This document shows positions 37,844 to 48,899 of a stretch of 64,000 bases of DNA, one piece after another. The notes beneath the pieces are model-generated. The model was not told the DNA's origin. It searched no databases and was given only the letters and a program-made list of their open reading frames with translations. The position numbers and the translations under genes are program-made. How positions within the stretch are numbered: position 1 is the first letter of the stretch; each line of letters opens with the position of its first letter. Source of the stretch: Collinsella aerofaciens (GTDB taxonomy: Bacteria; Actinomycetota; Coriobacteriia; Coriobacteriales; Coriobacteriaceae); contig NZ_CABJFS010000001.1 in assembly GCF_902364945.1 (NCBI RefSeq), positions 62,001 through 126,000 of the forward strand, read 5' to 3'.

Positions 37844-39669
37844 TCCAGGTTCCTCCCTCCGCGGAACGCGCCAAAGCCAAAGTGATCGCAGCGCAGGCAG
37901 CGGCCCGCCTCCTGGCGCGCCTCCTGCTCGGTGAGACCCTGCTCGACCAGATTCCAATCGTGAATACGCTCGCCGGCCTCGCGCTCGCCTAGCTCGCAGC
38001 GGCCGCACTCATGCTTACCCTTAAACTGGACGGTCGGCAGCTCGACCTCGAGCTTGATCTTGTGGTCGAAGCCTAGGTAGTGGTCGATGTTTGCCGACGC
38101 CACGCGGCCGGCATTGATAGCGCGGATGACGGTGGCGGGGCCGGTCTGGCAGTCGCCGCCGCTAAAGAGGCCATCGAAGTTGGGCACGGCGCCGTCCGAA
38201 TCGGTGACGACGCAGCCCCACTTGCAGGCAATGCCCATCTCCTCAAACGGCTTGGAATCGATGTCCTGGCCAATGGCGACGAACACGCGCTCGCAGGGGA
38301 TGACGCGCTCGGGCGTGGCAGCGGCACGCGGAGCCGGACGACCGCGGCGGGGCTCACCGATAATCTGCGGCTGCACGCGCAGGCCGCTCACGCGACCGTC
38401 CTCGCCCGTCTCGATGGCGAGCGGGGCCGTCAGCTCCAGCACCTCACAGCCCTCGGCCTGGGCACCGGCGATCTCGGCGTCCTGGGCCGTCATATCGCAG
38501 ATGCGACGGCGGTAGACGATGCTTACCTTTTCGGCACCGCAGCGCACAGCAGAGCGAGCCACGTCCATGGCAACGTTGCCGCCGCCGATGACGCACACGC
38601 GTTGGCCGCTCAGGTCGGGCAGCTCGTCGTCACCGATGGCGCGCAGCATCTTGACGGCCGACTCAACGCCGGGCGCCTCCTCGCCCGGAAGGCCGAGCTT
38701 CTTATCGCTGTGGGCGCCAATAGCCAGGTAGACGGCATCGAACTCGTCGCGCAGGCGGGCAAGTTCCTCGCCGTTGACGGAGTGGTCGAGTTCTACGTCG
38801 ATGCCGGCGCTCAAGATCCAGTCGATCTCGGCCTGCAGGCGCTCGCGCGGCAGACGGTAGCTGGGAATGCCGTAGCGCAGCATGCCGCCCAGGTGGTGGC
38901 GCTGCTCAAAGATGGTCACCTTATGGCCCATCACGGCCAGGTAGTAGGCACAGGAAAGGCCGGCCGGGCCGCCGCCGATCACGGCGACGCGCTTGCCGGT
39001 GTTGTCCACTACATGGGGCTTGTGGTCGTTGAGGTCGCTGTGCTCAACGGCAAAACGCTTGAGGGCGAGGATGTTCATGGGATCGTCGACCATGCCGCGA
39101 CGGCAGTGCATCTCGCAGGGATGCTCGCACACCAGGCCGCAAACGAGCGGCAGCGGGTTGTTCTTGCGGATAACCTTGACGGCGTCGGCATAGCGGCCGG
39201 CCTCGACGAGCGAAATGTAACCGGGAATGTCGACGTGCGCCGGGCAGCCCGAGACGCACGGGACGCGGGCCTCGCGGTCAAAGCCACAGGAGTGCTCGCG
39301 GATATGATGCTCAAAGTCGTCGCGGAAACCGCGGATAGCCGTAAGCGCCATGGCGCCGGCCTCGTAACCGATGGCGCAGTCGCTCGAAAGGTAGATGGTG
39401 CGGGCCGTGCGCTCAATCAGGTTGAGCGTGGACTCATCGGCGCGCCCTTCGAGCACATCGGCGAGCAGGTCGCTCAGCGCACTCAGGCCCACGCGGCAGG
39501 GCGTGCACTTGCCGCAGCTCTGGGTGGAGCACAGGTTAACGAGCGCTGCCGTAAACTCAACGGGACACGGGGCGAGCGAACTCACCGCCAGACGGCGTCC
39601 GAGTGCATCGTGCAGGTCATCCATGACGGCCTGAGCGTGGCTGCGTTCCATTACGTGCAGTCTAGCCAT
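37837..39669 (-). CDS. Flavoprotein: NuoF-like Fe-S domain fused to a GltD-like NAD(P) oxidoreductase
   Basis: This 610-residue protein begins with the C-terminal 4Fe-4S domain of NuoF-type subunits (C52, C55, C58 in SCGKCTPCR, and C98). It continues as a GltD-like oxidoreductase: a Cys-rich Fe-S segment (CVSGCPAHVDIPGY, CGLVCEHPCEMHCRRG), an FAD site VIGGGPAGLSCAYYL near 228 and an NAD(P) site VIGGGNVAMDVARSA near 360. A final CGRCELGEREAG and CLRCDHFGFG add cysteines. It overlaps hydA by 7 nt and is the likely electron partner of the hydrogenase, so true glutamate synthase activity is unlikely; gltD is separate at 56.9 kb. Confidence 0.9.
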   Translation of the reverse strand: MARLHVMERSHAQAVMDDLHDALGRRLAVSSLAPCPVEFTAALVNLCSTQSCGKCTPCRVGLSALSDLLADVLEGRADESTLNLIERTARTIYLSSDCAIGYEAGAMALTAIRGFRDDFEHHIREHSCGFDREARVPCVSGCPAHVDIPGYISLVEAGRYADAVKVIRKNNPLPLVCGLVCEHPCEMHCRRGMVDDPMNILALKRFAVEHSDLNDHKPHVVDNTGKRVAVIGGGPAGLSCAYYLAVMGHKVTIFEQRHHLGGMLRYGIPSYRLPRERLQAEIDWILSAGIDVELDHSVNGEELARLRDEFDAVYLAIGAHSDKKLGLPGEEAPGVESAVKMLRAIGDDELPDLSGQRVCVIGGGNVAMDVARSAVRCGAEKVSIVYRRRICDMTAQDAEIAGAQAEGCEVLELTAPLAIETGEDGRVSGLRVQPQIIGEPRRGRPAPRAAATPERVIPCERVFVAIGQDIDSKPFEEMGIACKWGCVVTDSDGAVPNFDGLFSGGDCQTGPATVIRAINAGRVASANIDHYLGFDHKIKLEVELPTVQFKGKHECGRCELGEREAGERIHDWNLVEQGLTEQEARQEAGRCLRCDHFGFGAFRGGRNLEW

Positions 39670-39829
39670 AAGATCCCCTCTCACATGGCAGCCCGGAGGC
39701 GAGGCCGGGCGAAGTTGCTACACGCACAACACTGGCCTATAAAGTTGTTTGGCAGCGACACGGTTCGGCAGGCGGTATGAAATGTCACCCTCGGCGGTGA
39801 AATAGAACATTACCGCAGATAAATGCCAT

Positions 39830-39853
39830 ATTTGGTAAAACGCGTTACCAAAT
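39830..39853. promoter_or_regulatory. Palindrome, candidate operator of the hydrogenase operon
   Basis: ATTTGGTAA (39830-39838) and TTACCAAAT (39845-39853) form a perfect 9-bp inverted repeat with a 6-bp centre, about 160 bp upstream of the flavoprotein start. The size and symmetry suit a dimeric repressor or activator. No regulator is encoded nearby. Confidence 0.5.
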
Positions 39854-39855
39854 GA

Positions 39856-39893
39856 CAATGCCCCGCCCACGCAATCACGTGGACGGGGCATTG
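39856..39893 (-). terminator. Terminator of the alpha-glucoside operon
   Basis: CAATGCCCCGcCCACG pairs with CGTGGaCGGGGCATTG over a 6-nt loop, 33 nt beyond the GH4 stop. Confidence 0.85.
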
Positions 39894-39925
39894 CTCCAGG
39901 TATGCGGCCAGCGACCCTGTTGCTT

Positions 39926-41308
39926 TTACTTAAGCTCGGGCCAGTAACCCTTGTTGGCCTCGATCATGTCGTCGAGAACTTCCTTGGCAACCTTCATCGA
40001 AGGCACGGTCTTGTTGAGCGTAAAGGCCTTGAGCGCCTTCTCGTAAGAACCCTCGATCGTAGCCTCGACCACGAGCTTCTCGGAGTTCAGCTGCTGCATC
40101 ATGAGGCCCTGCTGGAACAGAGGAATGTTGTCGCGGCTGATGACCTCGGGGCCATTCTTGCCAATGTAGGCAGGCAGCTCGACCATAGCGTCGTAGGGCA
40201 TGTTGGGGATAGCGCCCTTGTTCTCGCAAATGACCAGGAAGCGCTGCTTGGTGTCGTTCTTCAGAGCGATAGCCAAATCGGCAATCCAGTCGCCGTGGCT
40301 GCCCGCATAGAACGTGCTCTCGTCGATCTCGCCCGTCTTCTCGTAGTGGTCGATGCCGTCGAAGAGGTTCTTCTCACGCGTCTCCTCAACCTCGTTAGCA
40401 CGGGTGCGCTCGGGGTTGGAATGCTCGACGAACTCCTTCTGCTGCAGGTAGTAGTTCAGATACGTGTTGGGCAGGTACTCCGGGAAGCACTCCATGATCT
40501 CGTACTCGCCCTTCCAGACGTAGTACCAGCTGCCCTTGGTGTGGCGGTTCTGCTCGGGGTGCTCGTCAGTGGCCTCCTCGGGCTTCTTTGCCATGAGCGA
40601 GCCCATGCCCTTGAGGTAGGAGTCGGGCAGCAGAATCTCATGCTCCTTGATGTACTCGCGCAGCTGCGGGAGCACCTCCTCGCCCTTGTGGCGGATCGAG
40701 GTGAACCAACCAAAGTGGTTGAGGCCAAAGTAATCGTACTCGACATCCTTCTTGTCGATATCGAGTGCGGCGCAAACCACGTCGATGATCGCGATCGGCA
40801 TGTCGCAGATGTTGATGATGCGAGCGTTGGGGCGCAGGACGCGGCAGCCCTCGGAGACGATGGCGGCAGGGTTGGAGTAGTTAAGAATCCAGTAGTCCTT
40901 CTTGGCGTACTTCTCAACGTCATCGATCAGCTCGACCATGGGGAAGATGGTGCGCATGCCGTAGGCAAGGCCGCCGCAGCCGCAAGTCTCCTGGCCCACG
41001 CAGCCGTGACGCAGCGGAATCTTCTCGTCCTGCTCGCGCATGGCATAGCCGCCCACGCGCATCTGGGCAAACACGAAGCTCGCGTCCGTAAAGGCAGTCT
41101 CCTTGTCGGTGGTCACCGTGAGCTTGATGTCCAGGCCAAGGTCCTCGTGCAAAATCCAGTCCACGAGCACGCCGATCTTGCGCTGGCGCTCCTCGTTGAT
41201 GTCGTACAGACGAATCTCGTCAACGTCGAGCTCGTCCTTGCGCAGAGCGATGGACTTGACGATGCCGGGGGTAAAGGTGGATCCGCCACCACACAGAGTA
41301 ATGATCAT
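39926..41308 (-). CDS. 6-phospho-alpha-glucosidase, glycoside hydrolase family 4
   Basis: This 460-residue enzyme would hydrolyse maltose-6-phosphate and related phospho-alpha-glucosides. GH4 enzymes use NAD+ and Mn2+; the nucleotide fold is at the N-terminus (MIITLCGGGSTFTPGIVKS). The motif CDMP (ICDMPIAI, near residue 171) is the form reported for phospho-alpha-glucosidases such as GlvA/MalH, against CNVP-type motifs in beta-specific members. GLNHFGWF carries the metal-binding histidine. It follows the PTS gene by 3 nt, so the operon imports and cleaves one sugar. Confidence 0.93.
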   Translation of the reverse strand: MIITLCGGGSTFTPGIVKSIALRKDELDVDEIRLYDINEERQRKIGVLVDWILHEDLGLDIKLTVTTDKETAFTDASFVFAQMRVGGYAMREQDEKIPLRHGCVGQETCGCGGLAYGMRTIFPMVELIDDVEKYAKKDYWILNYSNPAAIVSEGCRVLRPNARIINICDMPIAIIDVVCAALDIDKKDVEYDYFGLNHFGWFTSIRHKGEEVLPQLREYIKEHEILLPDSYLKGMGSLMAKKPEEATDEHPEQNRHTKGSWYYVWKGEYEIMECFPEYLPNTYLNYYLQQKEFVEHSNPERTRANEVEETREKNLFDGIDHYEKTGEIDESTFYAGSHGDWIADLAIALKNDTKQRFLVICENKGAIPNMPYDAMVELPAYIGKNGPEVISRDNIPLFQQGLMMQQLNSEKLVVEATIEGSYEKALKAFTLNKTVPSMKVAKEVLDDMIEANKGYWPELK

Positions 41309-41311
41309 TGT

Positions 41312-42928
41312 TTACTGCTCCTTCTCAATTGCGTTTTCGACCTTGTCGCGCATCTCGGCGACCTTCATGCCAAAGATGATCTGGATATTGTTGCCGTTGC
41401 GGTTGATGCCGCTGTTGGGCACGTGGTTAATGAGGTTCTCATTGATGAGGTCCGGGTTCTTAACGTTCACGCGGAGACGCGTAAAGCAGTTCTCGAGCTC
41501 CTCGATGTTGTCCTTGCCGCCAAGACCTGCGACCAGGTCGGCAATACCTGCATCGACGCCCTCTGCGGGAGCCGCGGCAACAGCGCCCTGCTTCACCGCG
41601 ACAGACGCGGCGGCCTCGCCCTCGGCAACGGACTCGGCGAGCTCGGACTCCTCCTCGCGACCAGGCGTGTGGAGGTTGAGCTTCTTAATAAGGAAGGTGA
41701 AGAGGAAGAAGTACAGCGCAGCGTTGACGATTCCAAGCACCAGCATAACCGGCCAGTTGGTCTTATCGACACCGAGGACCAGGTTGGAGACCACGATGTT
41801 GATGATGCCGCCTGCAGTCGAAGCGGGCACGGAGAGGACCTTGAGCAGAACCAGGAAGATGCCGGAAAGAACCGAGTGAACGACAAAGAGCACGGGAGCG
41901 GCAAAGACAAAGAGGAAGTCCATGGGCTCGGTGACACAGGAGAGCACGGCGGTGATGATCAGCGGGATGATAACGGCCTTGGTCTTGTCCTTGTTCTGCT
42001 TGTAGGCGGTGAAGATAAAGGCGAGACCGATACCGATGTAGGGCCACAGGTTGTTGAAGGTGTAGCTGTTGAAGTAGGTGCTATCGGAGAAGGGCTGGCC
42101 CGTCATTGCCATCTCGGCGACACGGATGGGATAGGCGCCGGCGATAACCTGATCACCCAGCGTCAGGGTGCCACCCACATCGGAGAACTGGAACGGGGTG
42201 TAGATGAGGTGGTGCAGACCGGTGGGAACGAGCAGCTTGTTGAGCATGCCGTAGATAAAGAGGCCGATGTTGCCCGACTCCTTAATGATGCCGGCAACGG
42301 AGGAGATGGCACCCTGAACCGGAGGCCAAACGATGCAGAAGCCAGCGCCCATGATCCAGGAGATGATGATCATGATCAGGAACGGAAAGCGAACGCCCGA
42401 GAACATCGAAAGGGCAATGGGGAACTGCTTGTTCGAGTACTTGTTGAACACGGCACCGGTGATGCAACCAAGAATGATGCCGCCAAACACGCCGGTATCG
42501 AGCACCTGAATGCCCATAACGGTGCTCTGGCCGGTTCCGGTAAGGCCGAGCATGCCGCTCGCCTCGGCAAGAGAACCAGTGGCGTTGAGCACGATGTTAT
42601 TGGCCTGCAGGAACAGGAAGAACGACATCAGGGCGATCAGCGAGGCATGGCCCTTGTTCTTCTTTGCCATGGCGCCGGCGATGCCCACGCAGAACAGAAT
42701 CGAGAGGTTGTTGATGATAAACATCAGCGACTGATAGACAACGGCGCCCACAAGCTGGAACGGACCGGAGCCCAGCACAGGGATCACGGCGCAGATGGTC
42801 TTGTTGGTCAGAATGATGCCCACGATGAGCAGGATGCCGGCAACCGAGAGATACATCATCGGCTGAACGATCGACTTCGCGAACACCTCCAACGGCGCTT
42901 TGAAATTGAACTTCTTTTTTGCGGTCAT
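41312..42928 (-). CDS. PTS alpha-glucoside transporter subunit EIICB
   Basis: This 538-residue membrane protein has an EIIC channel first (MTAKKKFNFKAPLEVFAKSI, then about ten hydrophobic segments, including GLHHLIYTPF) and an EIIB domain last, with the phospho-cysteine in ELENCFTRLRVNVKNPD near residue 480. That order is typical of glucose and alpha-glucoside transporters. It needs a separate EIIA, supplied by the Crr-type gene two positions upstream. ATG 42928 was chosen for the GGAAGGGGAG site about 8 nt before it. The next gene is the GH4 enzyme that fits the imported sugar phosphate. Confidence 0.93.
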   Translation of the reverse strand: MTAKKKFNFKAPLEVFAKSIVQPMMYLSVAGILLIVGIILTNKTICAVIPVLGSGPFQLVGAVVYQSLMFIINNLSILFCVGIAGAMAKKNKGHASLIALMSFFLFLQANNIVLNATGSLAEASGMLGLTGTGQSTVMGIQVLDTGVFGGIILGCITGAVFNKYSNKQFPIALSMFSGVRFPFLIMIIISWIMGAGFCIVWPPVQGAISSVAGIIKESGNIGLFIYGMLNKLLVPTGLHHLIYTPFQFSDVGGTLTLGDQVIAGAYPIRVAEMAMTGQPFSDSTYFNSYTFNNLWPYIGIGLAFIFTAYKQNKDKTKAVIIPLIITAVLSCVTEPMDFLFVFAAPVLFVVHSVLSGIFLVLLKVLSVPASTAGGIINIVVSNLVLGVDKTNWPVMLVLGIVNAALYFFLFTFLIKKLNLHTPGREEESELAESVAEGEAAASVAVKQGAVAAAPAEGVDAGIADLVAGLGGKDNIEELENCFTRLRVNVKNPDLINENLINHVPNSGINRNGNNIQIIFGMKVAEMRDKVENAIEKEQ

Positions 42929-43027
42929 AGCGGTACTCCCCTTCCTTTTCCGCAAATTAAGACAGGTGTGCCCTGGACAAGACCGTGAGCCTTGCCTTAT
43001 ATCAATCGATGTGTGGGCACGTTATGC

Positions 43028-43882
43028 CTAGAGACCAGGTTCTCCAAGCAGGTTAACAATGTGATATGCGAGATAACTCTTCTCGGCATCGGTAACGACA
43101 ATGTTATAGGTAGACGCCAAGTGGTCGGCAATTGACTCCGCGCACGAGAACGCCCTCGGATACGCCGTTTCATCGATACGGAACAGCGCGTCGCCATTGA
43201 CCTGCCCCGCCGCGGGATCGAGCGCTCGCTGCGCAAAAAACTGCAGATGGCGAACGAAACGCTCGTACGGCAACGAGGTGACGTCAAGGGTCGTGGCATA
43301 GTGCTCGGAAACAATCGCGAGCACGTCGCGAACAAGCTGGACCGAAACAATCAGACGGTCAGAGCGCTGCGGCATGGTGGCGTTGACGATATGCAGCGTA
43401 ATGAAACCCTGCTCTTCTTCGCTCATCTGGATGCCCATATACTCCTTGATAATCTGCAGCGCACGGCCCGCAAGCGCATACTCCTTGCGATAGAACTGCT
43501 GGATCTCGAGCAGCAACGGATTCTCGCAGGGGACGCCCTTACGCTCGCGCTCCAAAGCAAGACTGATATGGTCTGCGAGAGCAATGAGAATCTTGTCGTT
43601 GATATCAACATTGAGCTCTCGACGGAGCATCTGAACAATGTCCTCGGAAATCACGAGGTTGACGGTGGGGATGGACTCCAAAAGATGTGCCAAGCGATCA
43701 ATCGTACGCGAATCCTGAGAAGTGCCCTCCTGCAGCGCATAGGTCTTTTCGACCGATGCATCATCGATAGCGTCGCCGGCATGACGGCCAAAGCAGAGGC
43801 CTCGACCGATGACGATGAGCTCGGAGCCATCGTCCGAAGTGACCATTGCGACGTTATTGTTGAAAACTCACTTGATAACCAC
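43028..43882 (-). pseudogene. PRD antiterminator (BglG/LicT family) with an in-frame TGA at codon 5
   Basis: From GTG 43882 the frame reads V-V-I-K, then TGA at 43868-43870, then VFNNNVAMVTSDDGSELIVI. Codons 1-4 and the sequence after the stop fit the usual LicT opening (MxIxKVxNNNV). The rest, 272 residues from ATG 43846, is intact with two PRD domains (ALADHISLALERER, FITLHIVNA, YLAYHIVNLL). The ATG at 43846 has no ribosome-binding site and would drop the RNA-contacting NNN motif. A single C-to-T or A-to-T change (CGA or AGA to TGA) would explain it. Readthrough or a sequencing error is possible. Confidence 0.75.
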
Positions 43883-43900
43883 GGCACCCACCACAAGAAT

Positions 43901-44413
43901 TTACTCGGAAAGCCAGACGACAGGCTCTTTAACAGCAACAGGGCCGGAAGCATGCTCACGAAGAGTCGACTTCTCCGAGCGCTCGCACACGATAACGAAG
44001 ACCGTAGGATCGAAGCCGGCGGCGCGGACCGCGTCGAAATCGACCTCGACGAGGGGCTGGCCCGCGTCAACATGGTCACCCTGGGCAACAAGCGCATGGA
44101 AGCCCTTGCCCTCAAGTTTAACAGTGTCGATTCCGATATGCAGCATCACCTGAGCAGAGCTGTCGTCGGACATGATGCCCAGCGCGTGCTCAGTCGGAAA
44201 CAGTGCCGCGACGGTACCGGAGACAGGAGCGCACACCGTTCCCTCTTGGGGAACCACGGCAACGCCATCGCCCACGGCACGGCTGCTAAAAGCGGGATCA
44301 TTGGTATTTTCTAGATGAACAAGCTCGCCGGAAACAGGAGCGAGGATTTCGAACTCGGAAGTTGCAGTCTTCTGCTCATCCGAACCGCCCATCAGGCGAG
44401 AAAAGAAACCCAT
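43901..44413 (-). CDS. crr: PTS glucose-type EIIA (Crr-like)
   Basis: This 170-residue cytoplasmic phosphocarrier passes phosphate from HPr to EIIB domains. The active-site histidines fit H75 and H90 of EIIA-Glc (FPTEHALGI, MLHIGIDTVKLEG), followed by the DHVDAGQPL loop. ATG 44413 (MGFFSRLMGG) was chosen because AAGGGA lies about 9 nt upstream and the longer frame upstream is not family-like. It heads the alpha-glucoside operon, whose EIICB lacks an EIIA domain, and may also serve the beta-glucoside EIIBC at 8.5-10 kb. Confidence 0.95.
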   Translation of the reverse strand: MGFFSRLMGGSDEQKTATSEFEILAPVSGELVHLENTNDPAFSSRAVGDGVAVVPQEGTVCAPVSGTVAALFPTEHALGIMSDDSSAQVMLHIGIDTVKLEGKGFHALVAQGDHVDAGQPLVEVDFDAVRAAGFDPTVFVIVCERSEKSTLREHASGPVAVKEPVVWLSE

Positions 44414-44693
44414 GGTGGCATGTCCCTTCATAAATATAGCCCAACCAAAATCAAGCGAATGCATCCACAGAGACACACCCGTTCAAAGACTTTGGTTAGG
44501 CCCACGTCCGAGGGACTCGGTAACCTTCCGCATTTCTTTTTACGGGAGCTATTGTAGACAAGCCCAAAGCCAGAACAATCATTATGACCGGTGAGCGGTA
44601 TTTTTTCTTCGATAAACGGTATTTAGGCGGCACTTAGGGACGTTCCTTTCCCGCCGGCACCCAGGGACACTCCTTGCAGCAATTTCGCATGCG

Positions 44694-45455
44694 TTAGATG
44701 AAGAGCTCGCATTCCTTCCGCACGACGCAAGCCTTGCTCAGCATCTGGGAAACAGCGGATAGCTTGTTGGGATCAAGCTTGCGAGCGCCTCGCGGGCATA
44801 CGGCGATGCAGCGCATGCAGGAGATGCACGCCTCGTCAGCTGCTCGCTTGGGGTCGCCCTTGTCGATAGCACAAACGGGACACGCCGCGGCGCATGCACC
44901 GCAGGAGACGCATTCCTCTGTTGCCTCGGGTGCCATACGGCGACCTCCAGCTTGTTTATAAGGGCGATTGCCGGGGATAGAGGGCTCGGACGCATCCTCA
45001 GCCAACAGCTTTTGCTGAATTTGTTGCGCAAACTCTGCGAGCTGCGCCGCATCCTGCGCATCCGGTCGCCCAGCAGCAAACTGACGAGCAACGGAATGCT
45101 CAGCAATAGCAGAAACAGCTGCAACCACCCTAAATCCGGCGCGCTTCGCAACGTCCTCCAGCTCTACGAGCGTGTCCTCAAACGCGCGGTTTCCGTATAC
45201 ACAAACCAAAACAGCCCGAGCCCCGTTGCCGCGCACCATGCCCAACCGGTCAGCCACCACAGCCGGGATTCTACCGGCATACGCCGGCACAGAGATTACG
45301 GCCACGTCGTCCTCAGTCATCGAGACAGCGCTGAGATCTAGCCCGCTATCGGTCAGATCGACGGTAACGGTATTATTGTCCAGCGCCCCGGCCACAAGGC
45401 CAGACACCTTCCGCGTTCCACCCGTCGGACTAAACACAATTTCGAATACGCTCAT
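44694..45455 (-). CDS. EFR1 family flavodoxin-ferredoxin fusion
   Basis: This 253-residue protein joins an N-terminal flavodoxin-like fold (FSPTGGTRKVSGLVAG, VPAYAGRIPAVVADRL, VYGNRAFEDTLVELEDV) to a C-terminal two-cluster ferredoxin (CVSCGACAAACPVCAID near residue 180 and CISCMRCIAVCPRGA near 206). EFR1 proteins are cytoplasmic electron carriers common in gut anaerobes; partners are usually unknown. It is monocistronic. The nearest redox genes are the hydrogenase operon 5 kb away. Confidence 0.92.
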   Translation of the reverse strand: MSVFEIVFSPTGGTRKVSGLVAGALDNNTVTVDLTDSGLDLSAVSMTEDDVAVISVPAYAGRIPAVVADRLGMVRGNGARAVLVCVYGNRAFEDTLVELEDVAKRAGFRVVAAVSAIAEHSVARQFAAGRPDAQDAAQLAEFAQQIQQKLLAEDASEPSIPGNRPYKQAGGRRMAPEATEECVSCGACAAACPVCAIDKGDPKRAADEACISCMRCIAVCPRGARKLDPNKLSAVSQMLSKACVVRKECELFI

Positions 45456-46016
45456 CGAGGCACCCTCTCCCTACGCCTAGCAACGCGTCAAGCCGTTTTC
45501 ACATTCAGACAGAGTATACGGCGCATGGGGGGAGCTCCCCGTTTTGGTGCGCCAGGCACCCCAATGCACCCACCCTACGCTGTCTGCCTCTTCGTTTTGC
45601 ATAAATTACGGTACAGATTGTATATATTTACGGGATATCGCCGCGTTCTCCTGAGGTACCCCATCCTGGCCCGTGCAAAAAACGGAGTATTCTGCAACGT
45701 GACCGCGCCAGCACCGCCGCGGGTGGGCAAAACTGTAGGGCGCCGTATCGTTCTAAGTCCCGACATGGCGAGAATGACGCGCCCCTGCTCCGGAAAACGG
45801 CGAAATCTGACTCGGAACGCTCGCTAGGGATATCCGAAGGCCACCGTTGGCGACGTCGAATCATATGCAGACAACTCGAACTGCAGAATACTCCAAAAAA
45901 TGCACGGCGCACCCCATAGGACCCATTGCTGCATGGCGGAAAATAGGTCCTCAGCATCCCCCAGATGCATTCCCGAGAAAATCACGTTTGAATTAGCGAT
46001 GGACACGGCAAACAAA
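45456..46016. other. Non-coding 560-bp region with a split inverted repeat
   Basis: No credible gene was found here; the open frames lack family features and ribosome-binding sites. A plus-strand promoter-like TTGCAT-18 nt-TATATA occurs at about 45597-45626. Related inverted segments lie at 45673-45696 and 45882-45905: both contain TGCAGAATACTCC and TGCAC, but the A/T run between them is inverted (18 of 24 positions match). A non-coding RNA is possible but unproven. Confidence 0.45.
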
Positions 46017-46048
46017 AGGGCCCGAGCGTTGTTTGCTCGGGCCCTTAG
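46017..46048 (-). terminator. Terminator of the DEAD-box helicase gene
   Basis: On the minus strand TAAGGGCCCGAGC-AAACAAC-GCTCGGGCCC is followed by TTTTGTTTG, 31 nt past the helicase stop. Confidence 0.88.
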
Positions 46049-46078
46049 CTTGTCTCACGCTAGCGCGCGATGCGCATC

Positions 46079-48349
<2,271 letters not shown>

Positions 48350-48611
48350 ATGTTGTTGTTCCTTATCTGCACGCGCAATGAGCACGGCATGCGGCCGCGC
48401 GGGCGTGCTTGGTAGTGCGCTAATACATACAAAAACAGGTGCGCACAGAGAGGACGTTGCTCAGCACGCTGGCGATCGCTTTGGCAGCCCTATCACGCGC
48501 CGTCCAGACGCAGCAGCTCTAAGCGATGGAGCAGATTCGCCGCGGGTTAGTATACCCGTGCTTCGCATGCCCCCACGTAAACCACAGATGACGGGGCGGT
48601 CGGGGCCGATT

Positions 48612-48748
48612 GTCTCAATCTGTAACAGTTACGAGACAAAACCGGGTCTACACATTACAGATTGAGACGAACTCAAACATCGCAAAACATAATCTCGATC
48701 TGAAACAGTTAGAGGTCATTTTCCCCGCTAGATGTTACAGATCGAGAT
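48612..48748. repeat. Palindromic array 1: two 57-bp units
   Basis: Units lie at 48612-48668 and 48692-48748, both exactly 57 bp, with a 23-bp spacer. Each starts with a GTCTCRATCTGTAACA-like arm and ends with its reverse complement. In unit 1 the arms read GTCTCAATC/GATTGAGAC and in unit 2 ATCTCGATC/GATCGAGAT, so both partners changed together. The array lies between the divergent DEAD-box and copA genes, 74 bp before the copA promoter. Confidence 0.93.
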
Positions 48749-48821
48749 GTTTGACATGAGCTGCCAACGATTGAGCAGCCACCCGCATCTGTAGCGAAAT
48801 GTCATACATTCTCACCTCCAC

Positions 48822-48850
48822 TGGACACCCCCTGGGGGTATGGGTGTATA
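48822..48850 (+). promoter_or_regulatory. copA promoter with CsoR-type operator in its spacer
   Basis: TGGACA (48822-48827), a 17-nt spacer and TGTATA (48845-48850) form the promoter. ACCCCCTGGGGGT (48827-48839) is a perfect palindrome of the kind bound by copper-sensing CsoR, lying between the two boxes where a bound repressor would block polymerase. csoR is third in this operon. Confidence 0.78.
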
Positions 48851-48899
48851 GTATCGGCAGGTTAACAATTCCAACACCGAACCACGGAAAGGAGAAGCC

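Noticed and set aside
37837..39669. A second glutamate synthase small subunit
   Set aside because: The NuoF-like N-terminus and overlap with hydA indicate a hydrogenase partner; true gltD is next to gltB.
39902..42988. 1028-codon open frame antisense to the alpha-glucoside genes
   Set aside because: It spans two real genes and their junction on the other strand and has no recognisable domain.
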